Source: Sternotherus odoratus (lineage: Eukaryota > Chordata > Testudines > Kinosternidae). Taken from it: a DNA stretch of 64,000 bases. The notes under the pieces were generated by a model. That model had not been told where the DNA came from, searched no databases, and saw only the letters and a program-made list of their open reading frames with translations. The position numbers and the translations under genes were made by a program. This document shows, in pieces, positions 22,185-35,739 of this stretch (the first letter of the stretch is position 1; each line of letters opens with the position of its first letter). Location: NCBI GenBank assembly GCA_032164245.1, contig JAVMKO010000001.1, positions 169,251,434-169,315,433 of the forward strand, given 5' to 3'.

Positions 22185-22500
22185 ATTAGGGGTCTGTGGG
22201 GTCCTGGGCCAGAGCAAATGAGGGCCCCTTCCCACTCCTTCTGCATGCAGTCCTGCCCCCTCAGTGCTCCTGCTTGGGAAATGGGGTTGGGGACCAGTGG
22301 CACCCCTCCCCCCGTCAATTATTCCTACTGGGGAGCTGGGTCAGGGCACATGGGCTTCCCCCATTCCCCGGCAAGAGCACCGGCCTAGCAGGGGGAGCGG
22401 GTGGGTGCATGGGAGTGCCCATTTTTCCAGGGGTTCCCCAATTGGCCAGGGCTCCTGGGCACAGGCCCCAATTGCCAAGAGGCTAATTTGCCCTTGAGTG
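22185..22500. repeat. GC-rich interspersed repeat, unclassified
   Basis: A sharply delimited GC-rich block (GGGGTCCTGGGCCAGAGCAA... to ...CAATTGCCAAGAGG) in AT-rich surroundings. No coding support. It resembles the other GC-rich reptile repeats in the window, but its ends are not defined. Confidence 0.4.
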
Positions 22501-22648
22501 GCTGATAAGGGCTCTTGCTCAGAGAAACCAGCATTTCTGACACGTATAACTTCTAGCATAAACTGAGATTCAAGTAATTAATTTTCAAGCAAATTTCCCT
22601 AGGAATAAGAAAAGAGGAGAAAAGAAATATAGACAATACTCCCCCTGT

Positions 22649-22720
22649 GGGCCTGATTCACACCCCACTGAAGCCAATGGAAAGACTCCCACTCATTTGA
22701 AAGGGCTTTGGATCAGGGCC
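22649..22720. repeat. 72-bp MITE-like repeat with inverted ends
   Basis: GGGCCTGATTCA at one end and TGGATCAGGGCC at the other. Same type as 30-155. Confidence 0.5.
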
Positions 22721-22844
22721 TACAAGCCAAACAGGGTTCTATATTAACTATACCAGCTCAGGAAAGGAGCCAGGGCACCACTGTCAACAGCTCAATGACC
22801 ATTTCTGCTCAATGTGCAGCTGCAGTCAAAAAACAAGCAAGATG

Positions 22845-23575
22845 TTAGGATGGATAAGAAACAGAATGGAGAATAAAATAGGAAATATTATAATGGTATT
22901 ATATATAAATCAATAGCGTGACCTCACCCAGAATACTATGTGCAGCATTGGTCACCCCATCTCAGAAACATATTTCAGTTAGATAGAGGAGGCTCAGAGA
23001 AAGGTGATGAGAATAATTAAGGGTATAAAAAACTCTCTGATGAAAAGACTGTTTACGTGAGAAAGGAAATGAAGAGGGAACATGATACAAGTATAAAATA
23101 TAATGAATGGCAGAGGGAAGGTAGATCATGAGATTCTGTTCACCCTTTCTCACAACAGAAGAATAAGGGGATATTCAATTAAATTGAAAGGTGACAAATT
23201 CAAAACAGATAGAAGGAAATACTTTTTCTCACAGTGGGTGCTTAGACTATAGAATGTATTATCTCATGATGACACTAAGGCCAAAAATTCAGCAAAATGC
23301 CAAGAGGTATTAGACATTTAAATGCATAACCGGAGTAACCATAGTTGTTATTGTTAATGCTGACAGAGAGAGTATTTGAAAAGAGATAAAACCTCATGTT
23401 TTCCGGTTTAAGCAAATCTCCAATTATTAGGGATTAAGATTAGATTATGCAGGGCAGATTACATCTGTCTTTTCTTGGGTTCTCACACCTTTCACTGAAC
23501 ATCCACTACTGGCCACTATCAGAAACAGGATATTGGACAGATGATCCAGTGTGACTTCCTATGTTCCAGAAATAT
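22845..23575 (+). mobile_element. CR1 LINE 3' portion
   Basis: Contains the CR1 order GAATACTATGTGCAGCATTG, then CAGAGAAAGGTGATGAGAAT, and the 3' end GATGATCCAGTGTGACTTCC. It is diverged from the copy at 19560-21655 and is probably a different subfamily. Confidence 0.65.
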
Positions 23576-23579
23576 CTCT

Positions 23580-26500
23580 TAATAAAATGAATGTTTTATA
23601 ATCTCCCATGGGATGCCAGTGTCTTCTAACAGCACCATTATTTGAGCAGGTCACTATACCATTTTAAAAACATATTTGAAATTTTGGCTGTTTATGGCTA
23701 GGTTATTTATTTTAACTCCTGATTTTATTCCTGTATGTGACATACAGAAAACAATTCTAGTCCTTTAACAGAGTGTTAATACCGAGTCGTAGTGATCATT
23801 TTTGCCATGACAGGAGGAGGTCCCCACTTGAGAAGGAGTGCTGAGTTATGAGTAGCAGGACTTTTATCCTACAGATGAAAGGCACTATATAAATGTGATC
23901 AACCTTTATATGGCTGTCCTCTAAATGATAATAATGTAATTTTAATTCCAATTATAATTTGCTTAATGCTTGCTGTTTAAACTTATCGTTGTTTTTAAAG
24001 GGAACTGGCTTCATCCAGTTCACCTTTTCCAGATTCAGTGTCTTTCTTCAGGGAGAATGCTCCTGACCAGAAGATGCTTTTCAAAAAGGACCAAAAGATA
24101 CCATACTCAAAGAGAACACTAATTGAACGAGGTTTGTTTTTTTAAAATCTGAATAGATTCTCGCCCCTTCCTGAGGATTGATTCTTCAGAGAGAACTTTT
24201 GTTTTCAGGAAATGTCCCATGCATACATCTCTGCAGATCAAGCAGGATAAGGTATTCTTTTTTACTTCCTGCCCCAAACCATTGTGCAGGACTGCTGGGG
24301 ACCGCTTAACCCTGTCTCCAGACTCCTTCCCTTAGAGGAGGTCAAATGTGCACTGGCATAAGAGGAGGAGAGGAGAGGCACCCCGGGCAGCTTTCCAACA
24401 AGTTAGCCATGCCCCAGAATTGTTCTGAATTACATTTGGCTGCCCACAGCCTCAAAGGGCTCTTCCTGTAGCTGGGGTCTGCCAAAATGCCAGGGCATTC
24501 TAGCTATACCTCCTTTTCCCTGGGAGCACCAGGGAACAGGACTGCGGGGGGAGGAATACTCGGGGATTCTCCCACATTGGCAAAATCCAAACTGGCCAGA
24601 TCAGCCAGATTTCCTGCTCTGTTGCACAGCTGGAGCAATACAAAGCAGATGGAAGGAGGCCAATGATGTAGTCCAGTGTCTGCATAGGACTAGCAGCATT
24701 GGGTATTTTGTGTGTTTGACACCCCCCAGTAATGTTAAACTGCCAGGAGGACCTGGCCCACTGTTTGCTCATTAGTTATTACTAGCAGCTCTAGGAGCTT
24801 CCTGCCATTGAAATCCATTTAAAATGAATGATACTATAACTTTGCCAAGACATTCTGGTAGAAAACATAATCTAGGCTGGTTTGTAGATCTAATGTTTAC
24901 AATACCCATCAGCTAAAAGTTACTTCTCTCATCTGCTAGTTGTCACAATAAAGTCCTCTCTGCTCCCTTGCTTGTCGACTTGGCTGATAACAGGCTCGTG
25001 CTCGTTTTTTACTGAAAAAGTATCAAAATTCTATTTTGTTAGTGAATTTAGTGCTCAGGAAAGAAAGACTGGCTGAAGCTGGACATTGTGGAGACTTTTG
25101 TATGTGGCGTTGCAGGACGGAACCATGCCAGAGGCTCTGTGGAGCGTGCTAGATTTCACGGTTGCTAATTGATTTTACATCGAAGGCACGCGGATACCAT
25201 GGTAACAGACAGCACCATAAAATCCTAGATAGATCGCTCTGTTGACAATGAAAGGCCACAACCTCAGCCTCTGTCTCATGATGAGAGAGATGTGGCCATT
25301 TCCCTTACAGCTCACAATCTTATGTTAAAACTTCTGGGCTAGATCCTTAGCTGGTGTCAATCAGGGTAGGGGTCTTGACTTCACTGGTGCTGAGGCAAGT
25401 GTGACTCTTAGTGCTGTGCCTATGTCACTGAGTTTGTAATTTTGTTGTGTAACAGAAAGTTTCTAGCACTAAATTATAATGGTGGAGAAGATCTAAAGAG
25501 ACGGCAAGGCAAAAGCTGTAGGGAGATTGTGCAGGTGACCTTGACAAGTCAATAAGAAAGCTAGTATCATTTGTATTTATTCCATGGAGCCTAATGGGAA
25601 CTTAGTGTGTTTAATCTTTCAGTGGTTTCCAAGGACAAAAGAGGAGGGCACAATTCTGTGAGTATCACAAAGAACAGAACTGGTGAGCGTATACTTCTGT
25701 TCATTGGTAGGTTGAATCAGATCTGATTGGACTGTAGCAAAGATGGTGCAAGTCCAATATAACAGAATTAATGGCTAGTTTCCTTTTGCTCAAGTGTGTG
25801 TCAGGGGCTAAGAGGGGTAAGTTCTGTTCCCAACACTGTACAGATGAGCGTTTGCTGATAATTTTGGAACTGTAACTTTGTGATAAAACGGCCTTCTTAC
25901 ATGAAAAATTTAACACAAAAAACCCCCATCCATTTATTTTAAACATTTATTTAATATGAAACCCAAAACCAAAACAAAAATCAAATCTTGATTTTTCAGC
26001 TTTTTTCTCCCCTCTTCCACAAAGCCTCTTTTTCAGTGGTCAACTGGGGGAGGGATACAGCAGCAGGGGAAAAAAAGAAAAAGAAAAAAGGTGTGATAAT
26101 GAAAACCACCAAAATGTGGAAATGTTCATATAAAACAGAATCTTTCTTTTTGAAAACCTGCTGAAAAAATATTTTGCCGGGTTTTTTATTTAATGAAAAA
26201 TAATCATGACTTTTTGACCAGTTCTGAAGTTTGTGCATGCAGCCCTGCATTATTACAATATAGCACTGCTGTGGAAGCCCCCAACTGTCACATGTAGGAG
26301 GCCACACTACAAAACTGTGGGACTGATAAAACTAATTCGAAGCGGCAACAAAGGCTCTACTACAGTTCATCAGTTTCTCTGGGCTTGTGAGGAAAAAGTC
26401 TGTGGGTAAGAATCTGGATGTGCTAGGACCACTTCAGTTGATTAGGACTTTCAAGAGGCATTGAAGCCTCTCTTAAAATAACAGGTAGAGGTGCATCAGC

Positions 26501-28630
26501 AGTAGACATCATTTGACATAAACATGAGAACTTTGCCGTGCATTAAAAAAAATGATTGAAAATTTCTTAATTAAGCCAGTAACTAATGTTCTTCACATGA
26601 GCATCATCCTAAATTAATGTATACAGTGCCATTAATGTAATCAAGAACATGTCATTATGCCTGTTCAGTCAATCATGCCAGACCCAGCTCATTATAATCT
26701 CATCACCACTTTCAGCCAAATCACCTCAAGTCTCTGCAAAAGCAGCCTTCAAATGTTGGTGTTCAGCTTAGAAAACATCATTAGCAGATGCAAAAATATC
26801 TTTCTTTTTTAGTTCTTAAATTTACATCATCCTAATGTACTGTTAAGATTCAAGATCAACTACTATTAAGCCTCAAAATTCTCCAAAATTGAGATAGTTC
26901 TGACAATGTGAACTCGACCACCTTGTTCGGCTACAGTATTGTGTGTCCCCTTTTACTTATTAAATGTAAACTTCAGCACATTAGTGATCTGACCAAAGTA
27001 AAGCGTCCCTGAAGTGCACATGAATTACATTTATACCAATACCACAACTGTAAATAAGAATCAGGATCATTTGTTATAACTATAACATAAAATGCACAAG
27101 ATGTGGAATAGGGCCAACAATGTTTCCAGAGGAAATGTAATGTTTTTTTTAATTTCTTGTCTCATTAGTGGCAAATTTGCAATCTGAATTTGCATTAATG
27201 CTATTTTTGTTTGTTTTATATCTGAGTGTTTTAAGAGGGGAAGGAAGGGGAAAGATCATTTAAAAAGAAAATTTCAACAGAATTTAAATTCCTCATCCAC
27301 ACCTATTCATCTTGGGCAGTTAACTACTGGATTTTTCCTACTACCCAGCTCCACACTGGTTTATTACTATTGCTTTTTATTTAGTATTCTCATACATGCA
27401 TTGTAATAATATCAAAGCTCAAGTGGTTTATTCAACCAACCAGCGTCTCGGATGGAAATATATTCTTGTAGCTAAGGGCCATGATACAATCACCACTGAA
27501 GTCCATAGGAGTCCGTCAATAGATCTCAGTGGGAGCTTGATCGGGCCTTGGGAGAGGAATATATGATTTGATAAACCAGGAGAAAGGAAATGGATAGGGT
27601 AGTCAAAAGGGTATTGCAAGGATATCACACTTCTGCAGTTCAACTTCAATGTGGTATATAAAGATTAACTAACAAGTTAAGCAAAAGAATCTTTAGAATG
27701 TATATTATGGGGACAAAATCTAACAGTGAGGTCTATTAGACTGTGAAATACTCCCCACGGAAAGCAGCAGAAGCGTGAGTCATTTGAACAATGGACTGCA
27801 AGAAGTACTGGAAAATGGATTGAACTGGAGGGAATAAGGAATGGTCCAGATGATCTAATGGATGACGAGGCAGTTTCCATCCATAATTTCTTTGATATGA
27901 CTTTCAGCCTGCAGAGTGTTGTGGGAAATTCAGGGTGTGTCCACTTCTATGTTGCATACAATACACTGGAGCTTTTGGGGATCATGGTGATCTATGGTGC
28001 ATGTTAATGACAACTCCTATTTTGGAACATCTGAGTGCACACTACACCTCCCACAGCCCAGAGACTTTGGCTTTGATTTATACACACACACACACACACA
28101 CGTCACACACACCCTCTTTCCGCTGTATTTACGGGGCAAGGGAGCAGGGCTGGAATATTCGTGCTTGTTGGCTAGTTTTTAAAGTTAATAATCTTCTGTC
28201 TAGAGCCAGGGCACCAGCTTTGAAGCTTTTCTGGTTTTGCTTGTTTGTCTGAATAATTGGATTCATCTGGACTCCAGCTGGGAGTGTTACTGAGGTAAAG
28301 TGCCTCCTAGGTGGTTGTGATTAAATAGAGGAATTAGAAACTATATAAATTTAAACCTTTAGAAACTATATAATCTAAACCTCTCTCTCTCTCCACCAGC
28401 TGACAACGCTCACAGCTGCCAAAAAGCAGTGATAGTCTTGCCTTCAAAAAACAACCAAACAAAACTACCAACAGACCTGATACCTTCCACTGGGCCCTCA
28501 TAACCAGACAGTCATATAAACTGCACCCCCCTTAGAACCAGCACCATATCTTTTTAACGTTAATCCTAAAATCATTTGCAGTATTTGTATGTAGCTGGGA
28601 CACTCTGATTGCTTCTCCCAGACCCGAAAA
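23580..28630. other. Gene-free flank, possible conserved non-coding elements
   Basis: No exon-like ORF. The AT-rich segment 26500-27200 lacks recognisable repeats and is dense in TAATTA/ATTAAT-type motifs, which is the look of conserved non-coding DNA. A (CA)n tract is at 28082-28103. The segment near 27476-27550 resembles the GGGCC-ended MITE-like repeats. Confidence 0.35.
28082..28103. repeat. (CA)n microsatellite
   Basis: About 10 CA units. Confidence 0.95.
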
Positions 28631-28725
28631 ACAGCTCAGCATAGCTCAAAAGCTCATCTCTTTCACCAGCAAAAGTTGGTCCTCTAAAAGATATTACCTC
28701 ACCCACCTGGTCTCTCTCTACTTTT
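28630..28725 (+). mobile_element. Single half-copy of the family 2 repeat
   Basis: AAAAGATATTACCTCACCCA followed by CCTGGTCTCTCT matches the right arm of the fold-back element at 2265-2462. The upstream segment CAGCTCAGCATAGCTCAAAAGC looks like a decayed helix II plus GAAA core. Confidence 0.55.
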
Positions 28726-31700
28726 AAAAGGAAGCTAAGCTTATGCCCCCCTTCTCCTCAGAGTAGAATTGATTTACATCTGAAATTCTCAGTGGCAGCT
28801 GGCCTAACCCAATGACACAGCTCCTGCTCCTCGCTAGGTGTGATGCCAGCAAGAGGCAGCAGTTGCTGGTGCCCTAAATAATTAACATGGCTGAGACTAG
28901 AGACTAGAGGATGCTTCTCCTCGCCTTTCCTCCCCCTAAAATAGTCTCCCCCACACACAGCATTTTCAACCGTTCAAGTGAAAAAAAAAATGAACCATTG
29001 GAGGCTCTATCCCTGCTCCCACTGCCATCACCTCTCTGCTGAAATTACCACCAGTGCTCCTCTGCCCTCTCCTGAAAATGAGCAGCTAGCCCCTCCCACT
29101 CTTTCTCTGCTCCCCACCAGTTCATGGGCCCCTCTATTCCCCCATCACAGACTCTTACCTGCCACTTCCTTGCAAAAATAGGCTGATTAGCTCCTTGCTC
29201 CTCAGCTTGCTCCTATTTGAGTCCCTGGTATTGGCTTTGAGATAGGGGTGGCACCTGAACTCAAACACTTTGGAGCAAATCTGCAGCCTCAAAGAGGACT
29301 AGGAAGAGAGGCTCTGAGCAGGTTCTGATCTCAGCCCCACTCTATCCCTTCAAGGGAGTGAGGATTCTCAAAGGGGATAAACCCACCTTGTCCTGACTGC
29401 CCTCTGTGGTTCTGCACTAAAGTGACTAGAATCTGCAAGTTCCCAGGCCCCTTCTCCCTCCCCCTCCCATTTCTCTGCACCTCAATGCCCTCTCCATTCT
29501 GCTGCTCGAGAGGGGGTGGAAAATAAATTGTGCATCTGCCACCAGGATTGATTGTTTCTTTAAAGAAAGAAGAAATTCAATTTGTGGGACATAGATAGCC
29601 CCCACTAACCCCTCATTATCAGCTACCATGGACAAGAGGCAATAATCACTGACTGTTTAGGATAAGGAAAGTTTATGGGGTTTGTCATTATTATTTCTGA
29701 GGAAATAATTACACTTAGTACTGCGAAATCTCACTAATTTAGGCTCTAAATGCTCCAAATTCAATGCTTGCAGCCCTCCTTAACAGGGAGAAATAGCCAA
29801 TGAGACTTGACCTAACTTGTATTATTCTATTTTGATCAGACTAGCCTCCCCTCTTTAGCTACTGGTGCTATAATATATGATCTCTTGTCTCACTGCCAGA
29901 AGCTGACAAGGAAGGCAACACTGGTCACCACTGGCTCAGACCATGGCCAACTGAAAGCAATGGTGCCCAAATACCTCTGAGGATATGGACTCATGACATT
30001 GAGAATAACCTGATAAGACATCTCTTCTCTGGCTGCTGCAATGTTCAGCTCTGGTCACCATGATACTCAGATTAATTTGCCTAGCCCTCTCAACTGTGGC
30101 CCCTCCTGTCGTGGATTAAGATTCCAGAGGCAAATTAGAGAAACAACAATTTGGCAATGAACTCTTAACTACTAGTCCAAACACTCAACCACTTGGTGAT
30201 AAGGATAGGATTGATGGCACTTTAGAAAGGACAAGAGAACACAGTAAGTATCTGAAGAAAAATAAAACTCCCTGCTTTAGAAATTAAACAGGATTACAGT
30301 CTGATGATGCTACAGAAAGTTTTAGTATATTGGGAATGACTAAGAGTTTTTACATACAAACAATACTGCAGGATGCTATAAAAAATTGTGTTCCTCTCAT
30401 TTGTTCATCTAAAGGTCCATATGACACAGGGAAAAGCAAGTGAAAAAATGTTTTTCTTAAAGAACTGAAATTTTTATTCAACTAAGAAAGCTGAAAAATA
30501 TTGTAGTATCCAAGCTCATTGACCACACACAGAGATGAAAGCTGCTTTGTTTCCTAGCAAGCTTTGTTTGTATGAGAAGATTTGGGGCAATGTTCAGAGA
30601 TTCATTTGTTCATAGACTTGTTAGTTACTTACTCCATGGCTCTCTGCTAAGTTCAACTTACAGGTAAAATGTGTCTTGGGCAAGAACTCTGGACATTGTA
30701 AAAAGTTTTGAAAGCACTGAACACTAACTGAAAATAATGTTACTGCCCTATACTGCCCAATAGTGACCACATGGACATATCTAGGATTTAGTCACATGAA
30801 ACAGGTTAATTCAAGCAGAGCCTGAAATGTGTCAGCCAGAGAAACTAGTGAAAAGACTTCTTCTTTTTGTTTCTGTTTGGGGACCAGCTGTTTGGCCACA
30901 TAAGTGCTGCAAGCTTCAGAAATTCCTCTACTGGAAAAGTTTACGATGGGGCATGCATCAGGAAAGCATAAGAGAAGCCAGGACTGCCTTTTGACAAAGG
31001 GAAGCAAGTTAACTGTGATGCCCACATCACCTGCTCAGAAGGTTCGTCCCTCTAGCTATTACCATACTCGCATGACCCAGGCCTAGCTGCTGAAAAACTC
31101 AATTCGCTATTTAAATAAAGCAGCTCTAAGCCAGCAATATACTCTGATTACCTGGCTCTTATTACCCGGTTGCTATGATACTAGGATTACCCAGTTAGTG
31201 CCACATTCTAGGCTGTATAATCAGTTGCCATTCCCATTTCGCCTGCTTACTCCAAATTGGCTGAATTTGGCCAGTTACTTTATCATTCTAGTATTGAACT
31301 GGCATTGAATCAGAACAGAGAATTCAGGCTGCTGGATCTCTGTACTTCTGGCATCACAAATGATCTACCATTTCACCAAAAGGGCAACTTAAGTTTGGAA
31401 ATATTAATTTTAATTAAAAGCTTTAGGACATTTTTTCTGTCACATACAATGGACCTGATGCTGCAATCCATAAATTGGGGGTAGCCTAATGGAGGTGGGA
31501 TTGGTCCCACAGCAGTCCTAGTCAGACGTGCTAACAATTCCTCTGCTGTGCAAAATAAGTATCTTCCTTTTAAAGATGAACTGCAAAGCTGAAATCAAAA
31601 CAGAGTTAAAGTCCAGAAATGCAAGCCAGGCTGAAGGAGTCCCATTTGGTGTCTAGGTAATTGTAACATACTTTACCAAAAAATACTCTCTTCCATTGTA

Positions 31701-34071
31701 AAATCCCATGGAATTTCCTAGTTACTAAAGAAATCCCAGAATGCATCTGTCATTGACATCACTCATATCATTAATCTCATGCAGTTCATGATTGCAGAGA
31801 GGACTGCAAATGATTAATTCATTCTTAGAAATCGTGGCCTGGCACCTTTCTCCTGCACTAGCATAAAACACACCAAGTGGAACTAGGTATCTCTCTCTAT
31901 TCTTAATTTTCATCTCATGCATGAATTCTGCCTCACTTCTCTTTCTTCTTTTGGAGAAATGAGAGAAATAGTGCCTGCACCCCTGTCCACATCAGACACT
32001 TTTAAAATAAACCACATTTTTGGTAGATGCCAGTTTACATGAGCTAGTCCAATGTCTTGAGAAAATGTCATCTAATTCCATCAAGTAGGTTGTTTCTCAC
32101 CCTCTGCTCTCATGTGAGTGTTGCTCGTTAGTCCACATACCTTGGATGCATTGTAAACATCAAAAACATATCCAAATTGTTCACAATAAAGATTGGGTAA
32201 TTATGAACTACAACTACAGACCACACCTCCCTGAGTCAAAGCCATTAGGAAGGTGTTGCTAAAACCCTTTAAAATCACTTGAACATCAAGCCCAAACAAA
32301 TCAGTTGGCAAGTTTTTCTTCTCTGGCACAGTTAAAGATCCACCCGTTCACGTCCAGATTTAATTGAATTCATTGTTTAGTTCCAATTAAAACCATTTTT
32401 AAAACTAAGGAAAGAATTGCAGGAAAGTACCCTACTGCATCACAGACATTTTCACAAAAGGTAGGGTAAGGAGGATTATGCAAATAATTGTGTGAGTGGT
32501 CATTCAGACTTTAATTAATTTGGCTCACCCATGTTCTTGTGGTGGTTACTTTTCATGAACAGCTGAGGCCAAAAATCTTAATAGAAAAATGAATTTTGAA
32601 GCCATATATGTGAAAGTATGGCTGGAAATCAAATTATAAATTTTCAATAGAAGTGCTTGCACGTTCATGCAATGGAAGAATAGGAAAAATACCATGAGAC
32701 CTAACTGATCAATCACAACTAGGCAAAGTGGCTCAAATTTGAAATATTACCACTCAATCCAGAGTAAAAAGTTCAAAAAGATCAAATACATTCCAATAAT
32801 ACAAGAATAATGCAGGCACTCTACAGGTAGAAAAGGGAAAGCTAAGATCAAACTGTTTATTGAAATTTATACTTTTAGCTCTATGCGGGTGCTTAATATT
32901 CTAATTTTTGCAAGATGTTGCTTAAAAGTAGGGGGGTTTGTTGTAAATATTGCAGGTGTTTTGCGATAACAGAAGCTGTAGATCTAAGCTTCCTCCCTCC
33001 TCTGAAGTAAGTAAGTGATCTTACACAATCATCTAGGCTATGTTTATGCTATTATAAAGGGGAATTTGAAAGAAGCCATCAGCAGGATAGACAATAAGCA
33101 CTTGGCTGGAATTTGTAAAATCCCTGCCAGCTCCTGACTGGGAAAAAACATTCTCCTGGACACAAAATAAACACAGAAGTGGCAAAAACAATCGCAAGAG
33201 ATCCACGGAAAAGGACACAAGATAAATGATAAAAAAAAATAGAGCCTAGTGCATGATAATAGAAAAGATCCATTGGACAAAATGTATCAAGATTCATTGC
33301 CTCAATGGCTGAAGAATCACAAGATGAAACAATTTACTTTGCCGAATCATTTCAAAGCAGGGTCTCAATGCACCGTAAATACTGCACATAAATTGCCAGA
33401 TCCTCAACTGTCATAAAGCAGTGTGATCCCATTGATTATAAATTCTCAGGACCAGTTGAAGTGATGAAATAGGCTTTTCCTCTTCACTACCATTAGATGC
33501 ATACCAAGCTTTGGATCATTGGACCAGATCCTCAGTTGGTGTAAATTGGAGTTACTAGATCAAATCCATGCTAGATTGATGGCAATGAGAAGCAGTGAAT
33601 TTCTCTTTGCAGAGTCTATACGGCAGAGTGAACAGCTTAAGCTAAGCTCCACCCTTCACTGCTAATGTGGTGTTAGCCACGGTTTGGATGTATTCCCCAC
33701 ATGGATGAAGGGTAGTTTGATCCCCAAACCAATTCAGTTCTGCTTCAGTGGCAGCCTTAGCACAGTGAGTGATGATAGTGCAATGAAGGTGGTGAGAGAG
33801 AAGTCAGGACTTGTATATGAAGCTGTGCCAACATAAACCCTCTTCTGCAGCACAGCTATGCCTACCCTAGGGGCTTCGGCAGCATAGTTGTGTCTTTAGG
33901 GGCATCGTCCTCACACCCCTGACCACCAGAGCTGCTGGTATAGATTTAAAGTGTAGGCCAGGCCTGAGTTTCCATGTGTATAACGTTTCACACTATGTCC
34001 AGGGATCTAAGAATTTTTTTAATACTGTTATTTCACCAAGTCATGGTGCTTTGGTCTCTACACACTCATGG
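28726..34071. other. Gene-free flank downstream of SIK1
   Basis: No exon-like ORF with splice sites. 32380-32640 is repeat-free with ATGCAAAT and TTAATTAATT motifs and may be conserved non-coding DNA. 33525-33560 holds half of the AGATCCTCAG repeat. 33800-33970 ends in a Harbinger-like AGTGTAGGCCAGGCC terminus. Confidence 0.35.
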
Positions 34072-34074
34072 ACC

Positions 34075-34139
34075 AGATCCTCAGGTGGTGTAAATTGAAG
34101 TCAATGGAGCTACCCCGATTTACTCCAGCTGAGGATCTA
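34075..34139. repeat. Palindromic MITE (AGATCCTCAG ends)
   Basis: AGATCCTCAGGTGGTGTAAA and TTTACTCCAGCTGAGGATCT are inverted repeats around a short spacer. Confidence 0.65.
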
Positions 34140-35738
34140 GTTCTGCTTTCCTGCATGTGAGGTGTGCATGTGGATAATATCGCTTTTAACATTGCATTCA
34201 GATGCTGGACAATGACACTTGGGATGTTTTGGGATCAATTTACATTAAAACTGGCCCTTTAAATGTATTCTGAAAAAGATGATAGGGGCACATAAGTTTG
34301 TATGCAGCCACATCAAAATTGCAGCTAGCTGTACACATGTACAACATTTTTGCTGGTTAATATCTTCATGTGCACTGGAAGAGGTAAATGCATATAGAAA
34401 CCTGCAGCCTCCCATTAAGTCCAAATGCATATGCAAATAAGTTACAGATCAAGATTGCTAGTATCTCTTGCTGTCTGAAAGCAGGAGACAAACCAAAACT
34501 TTTCTCCAGCTCATCTCTATCTTCTGGTCAAATTGGTAGCTCTCTGCAAGCTACACAGCTCTTCCACCTCATTTGCCAGGGCAGGAGAGTAATCTTTTGC
34601 CAATCCAAGGTAGGGTTTGTGGGACACAAAAGCGAGATTCAGTGCTGAGACCTTGCATTCCTGAAAAGATCCCAAAACTCAAGAGACCTGATGGACAGAA
34701 CACCTCAATATGTAGCACAACTGGGTGCCTAGCGACTCCCTTCTGAACACCATCGATGTCTTGCCCTTCCCCAGCCCCACATTGCCTTGCCCTTCCTACT
34801 CCCTGCCCCCTAAAATTCCTGTCCTCCACATTCCTATCTCCAGTCTGTTGCTGCACCCCCACATTCTCCCGCATCCAGTCTCTCTCTGCTCCTTCACATG
34901 TCCCTTGTCTCCTGCCTGGGTGGCACATGGCAAGTAGGGAAAGCCATCTTCACTAGATTCCATCCCACTGGGAACAATGGTGGACGGTAGCACTAGTTAG
35001 CGGGGGCAGTTTCATTTCCACCGGTGAATGCTGTCGGGAGAGGCGCCTGGCTTCAGTAGTCCCACTATGAACTAAAGACGGGAGTTGCCTTTGCTAAGAA
35101 GTGACCAGTTACAAACAAGCCCCAGCTTTCTCCTGAACATCTTTCAATAACCCTCAACTAGTCTTATTTATGACTTACTGTATTTAACACACTGACTGAA
35201 AATTCAGAGGCAGCTGTTAAATTCTCTTACAACTGTTGGTGCTCCAGTTAAAACCAATTTTTTGAAGATTATGATTTACATTCCTAAATTAATTCCTCAA
35301 ATTATAATGTAAAAGGTTAATATTGAAGGAAAAAAATGGAACCTCTACAAATGCCAGAATCCTCTGTGCTCACACTGGAGCCTTACTCAGCCTAGGGCCT
35401 CTCTGGGCTCAAGGGAATGCAGATGGAATGCTTGTCTGCTAGGAGCAGAACCAATGCAATGCATAGACCACTGTACTGTCAGATACCCATCACTTGATTT
35501 CCACAGCCAGGGGCTGGATTCTGACATTACCTACAGGTAAAAGGTTCGATTACCAGCCCTCTAAGACAGCTAATCAATCTTATTTAGTAATGTAATAAAA
35601 ACACCAGTAATGTCCTATGGACTTGAGTTTTAAATGAAGTCTAAAATTCACAAATCATACAGGAACAAGTGAAGTTGATATGTCAGCTTCTCAGAAGAAA
35701 AAGCCCTGCAGAATCAAGTTACAATACACACAAGACAA
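34140..35738. other. Non-coding stretch between repeat and SIK1 3' end
   Basis: ORFs in 34569-34993 occur on both strands of a C-rich segment and look like chance. No other gene supported. Confidence 0.4.
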
Positions 35739-35739
35739 A

